A stretch of 6,711 nt of DNA. Source: Alphaproteobacteria bacterium. GTDB lineage: Bacteria; Pseudomonadota; Alphaproteobacteria; UBA6615. A program made the position numbers and the translations under genes. The notes below the pieces were generated by a model. The model saw only the letters and a list, made by a program, of their open reading frames with translations, did no database searches and had not been told where the DNA came from. The stretch spans positions 4,547-11,257 of the forward strand of contig JAEPNS010000077.1 in NCBI GenBank assembly GCA_017643325.1. The letters are read 5' to 3'. Below, one piece after another: positions 6,019-6,711 of this stretch (the stretch's first letter is position 1; the number at the start of each line of letters is the position of its first letter).

Positions 6019-6711
6019 GGATCCAGAGGTGTCAGCTTTCCGAGGTCGAGTATTTCCTCGAGTTTTGCCGCGAAGGACAACAAGCGTGCTTCTTCATAGG
6101 GTGGCGCGACGAGTTGCAGCCCGACCGGAAGCCCGCTCTCCGTGAATCCGCACGGCACCGAGATCGCGGGACATCCCGTCAGCGTGATCGCGTAGGTGAT
6201 GTAGATCCAGTCGACATAGTTGTCGAAGCGGTGTCCGGCGACTTCCTCGACATAGCGGATGTCCACGTCGAAGGGCGGCACGATCGCAGCCGGCAGCGCA
6301 AGCAGGTCATGGTCGGCAAACCAGTCCGTCACCCGGCGACAGAGGGCTGTGCGGGCGACCGCGGCGCGGCCGATTTCTTCGGCACTCAGCGCCATCCCCT
6401 TCTCCACCTGCCAGACCATTTCGGGCTTGAGCTGTTCACGGTGGTTATCCAAAAGCGGCGCGGCAATCGCCGCAAACAGGGCCGCACGCAGCGTCTGGAA
6501 CATGTCCATCGAACCCGAAAAGTCCGGGCAGTCCTCGGTAACGACCGTACCCGCCTCCTTGAACCGGAGGGTGGCCGCCGCGCAGATATCGGCGACCTCA
6601 GGGTCGACCGGACCAATGCCAAGGTTCCGTGTAAAACCGATCCGTTCAGGCACCGACGGCGCGCGCGCCGATGAAAGAAAAGGTACCGCCGGTGCAGGCA
6701 ACGATTTGGGG
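6015..6711 (-). CDS. Amidase-signature hydrolase, C-terminal part (5' end outside window)
   Basis: The minus-strand frame is open to the right edge and codes for 231 residues up to a TAG stop. The segment ITYAITLTGCPAISVPCGF with GLPVGLQLVAPPYEEARLLSFAAKLEE is the hallmark C-terminal core of amidase-signature enzymes (GatA, AmdA and relatives). It follows LLALPAAIVPPF and, upstream, ERIGFTRNLGIGPVDPEV, a common opening of the second half. The Ser-cisSer-Lys catalytic triad lies in the N-terminal half, which is not in the window, so activity and substrate cannot be assessed. Full family members have about 450-500 residues, so roughly half is seen. GatA itself is unlikely because no gatB or gatC is adjacent on this side; a catabolic amidase or hydantoin/carbamate-type hydrolase is more probable, by inference. 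It is convergent with the aldo/keto reductase gene, with a 4-nt overlap of their ends. Confidence 0.88.
   Translation of the reverse strand, partial: PKSLPAPAVPFLSSARAPSVPERIGFTRNLGIGPVDPEVADICAAATLRFKEAGTVVTEDCPDFSGSMDMFQTLRAALFAAIAAPLLDNHREQLKPEMVWQVEKGMALSAEEIGRAAVARTALCRRVTDWFADHDLLALPAAIVPPFDVDIRYVEEVAGHRFDNYVDWIYITYAITLTGCPAISVPCGFTESGLPVGLQLVAPPYEEARLLSFAAKLEEILDLGKLTPLDP

Noticed and set aside
5985..6674. Plus-strand open frame of 229 codons opposite the amidase gene
   Set aside because: The minus strand carries unmistakable amidase-signature motifs over the same bases.
6015..6711. Amidase as a truncated pseudogene starting at a TTG near 6701
   Set aside because: The frame stays open to the window edge, so the missing N-terminal half is explained by the window boundary.

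Overview
The window is 6.7 kb of GC-rich, densely coding bacterial chromosome. Base composition, codon use and gene families (pirin, PdxA2-like dehydrogenase, TRZ/ATZ-type amidohydrolase, amidase-signature enzyme) suggest an alphaproteobacterium with a broad scavenging metabolism. That placement is inference; there is no rRNA or other phylogenetic marker here. I see no tRNA, insertion sequence, phage gene, CRISPR array or toxin/antitoxin.

Layout from left to right. (1) Plus strand: the 3' end of a pirin-family gene, then after 7 nt a PdxA2-type 4-hydroxythreonine-4-phosphate dehydrogenase homologue, then after 64 nt a TPR-repeat lipoprotein. (2) Minus strand: a complete metal-dependent amidohydrolase (cytosine deaminase/TRZ-ATZ type) whose stop lies 5 nt from that of the TPR gene. 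(3) A divergent intergenic region of about 120 nt that is rich in inverted repeats and has a plausible plus-strand promoter. (4) Plus strand: a DAO-fold FAD-dependent oxidoreductase overlapping by 10 nt a small aldo/keto reductase; the two are very likely translationally coupled. (5) Minus strand: the C-terminal part of an amidase-signature hydrolase, running off the right edge. Its stop codon overlaps that of the aldo/keto reductase in a shared CTAG.

Most of the encoded proteins are small-molecule enzymes: two redox enzymes made as a pair, two C-N hydrolases and one phospho-hydroxyacid dehydrogenase homologue. They could contribute to the breakdown of nitrogenous or polyol-type nutrients, but the genes lie on alternating strands in at least three transcription units, so one shared pathway is not demonstrated. 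No single clearly novel system stands out. The points most worth following up are the coupled FAD-oxidoreductase/aldo-keto reductase pair of unknown substrate, the PdxA2-type enzyme without a visible partner kinase, and the overlapping dyads in the divergent promoter region.
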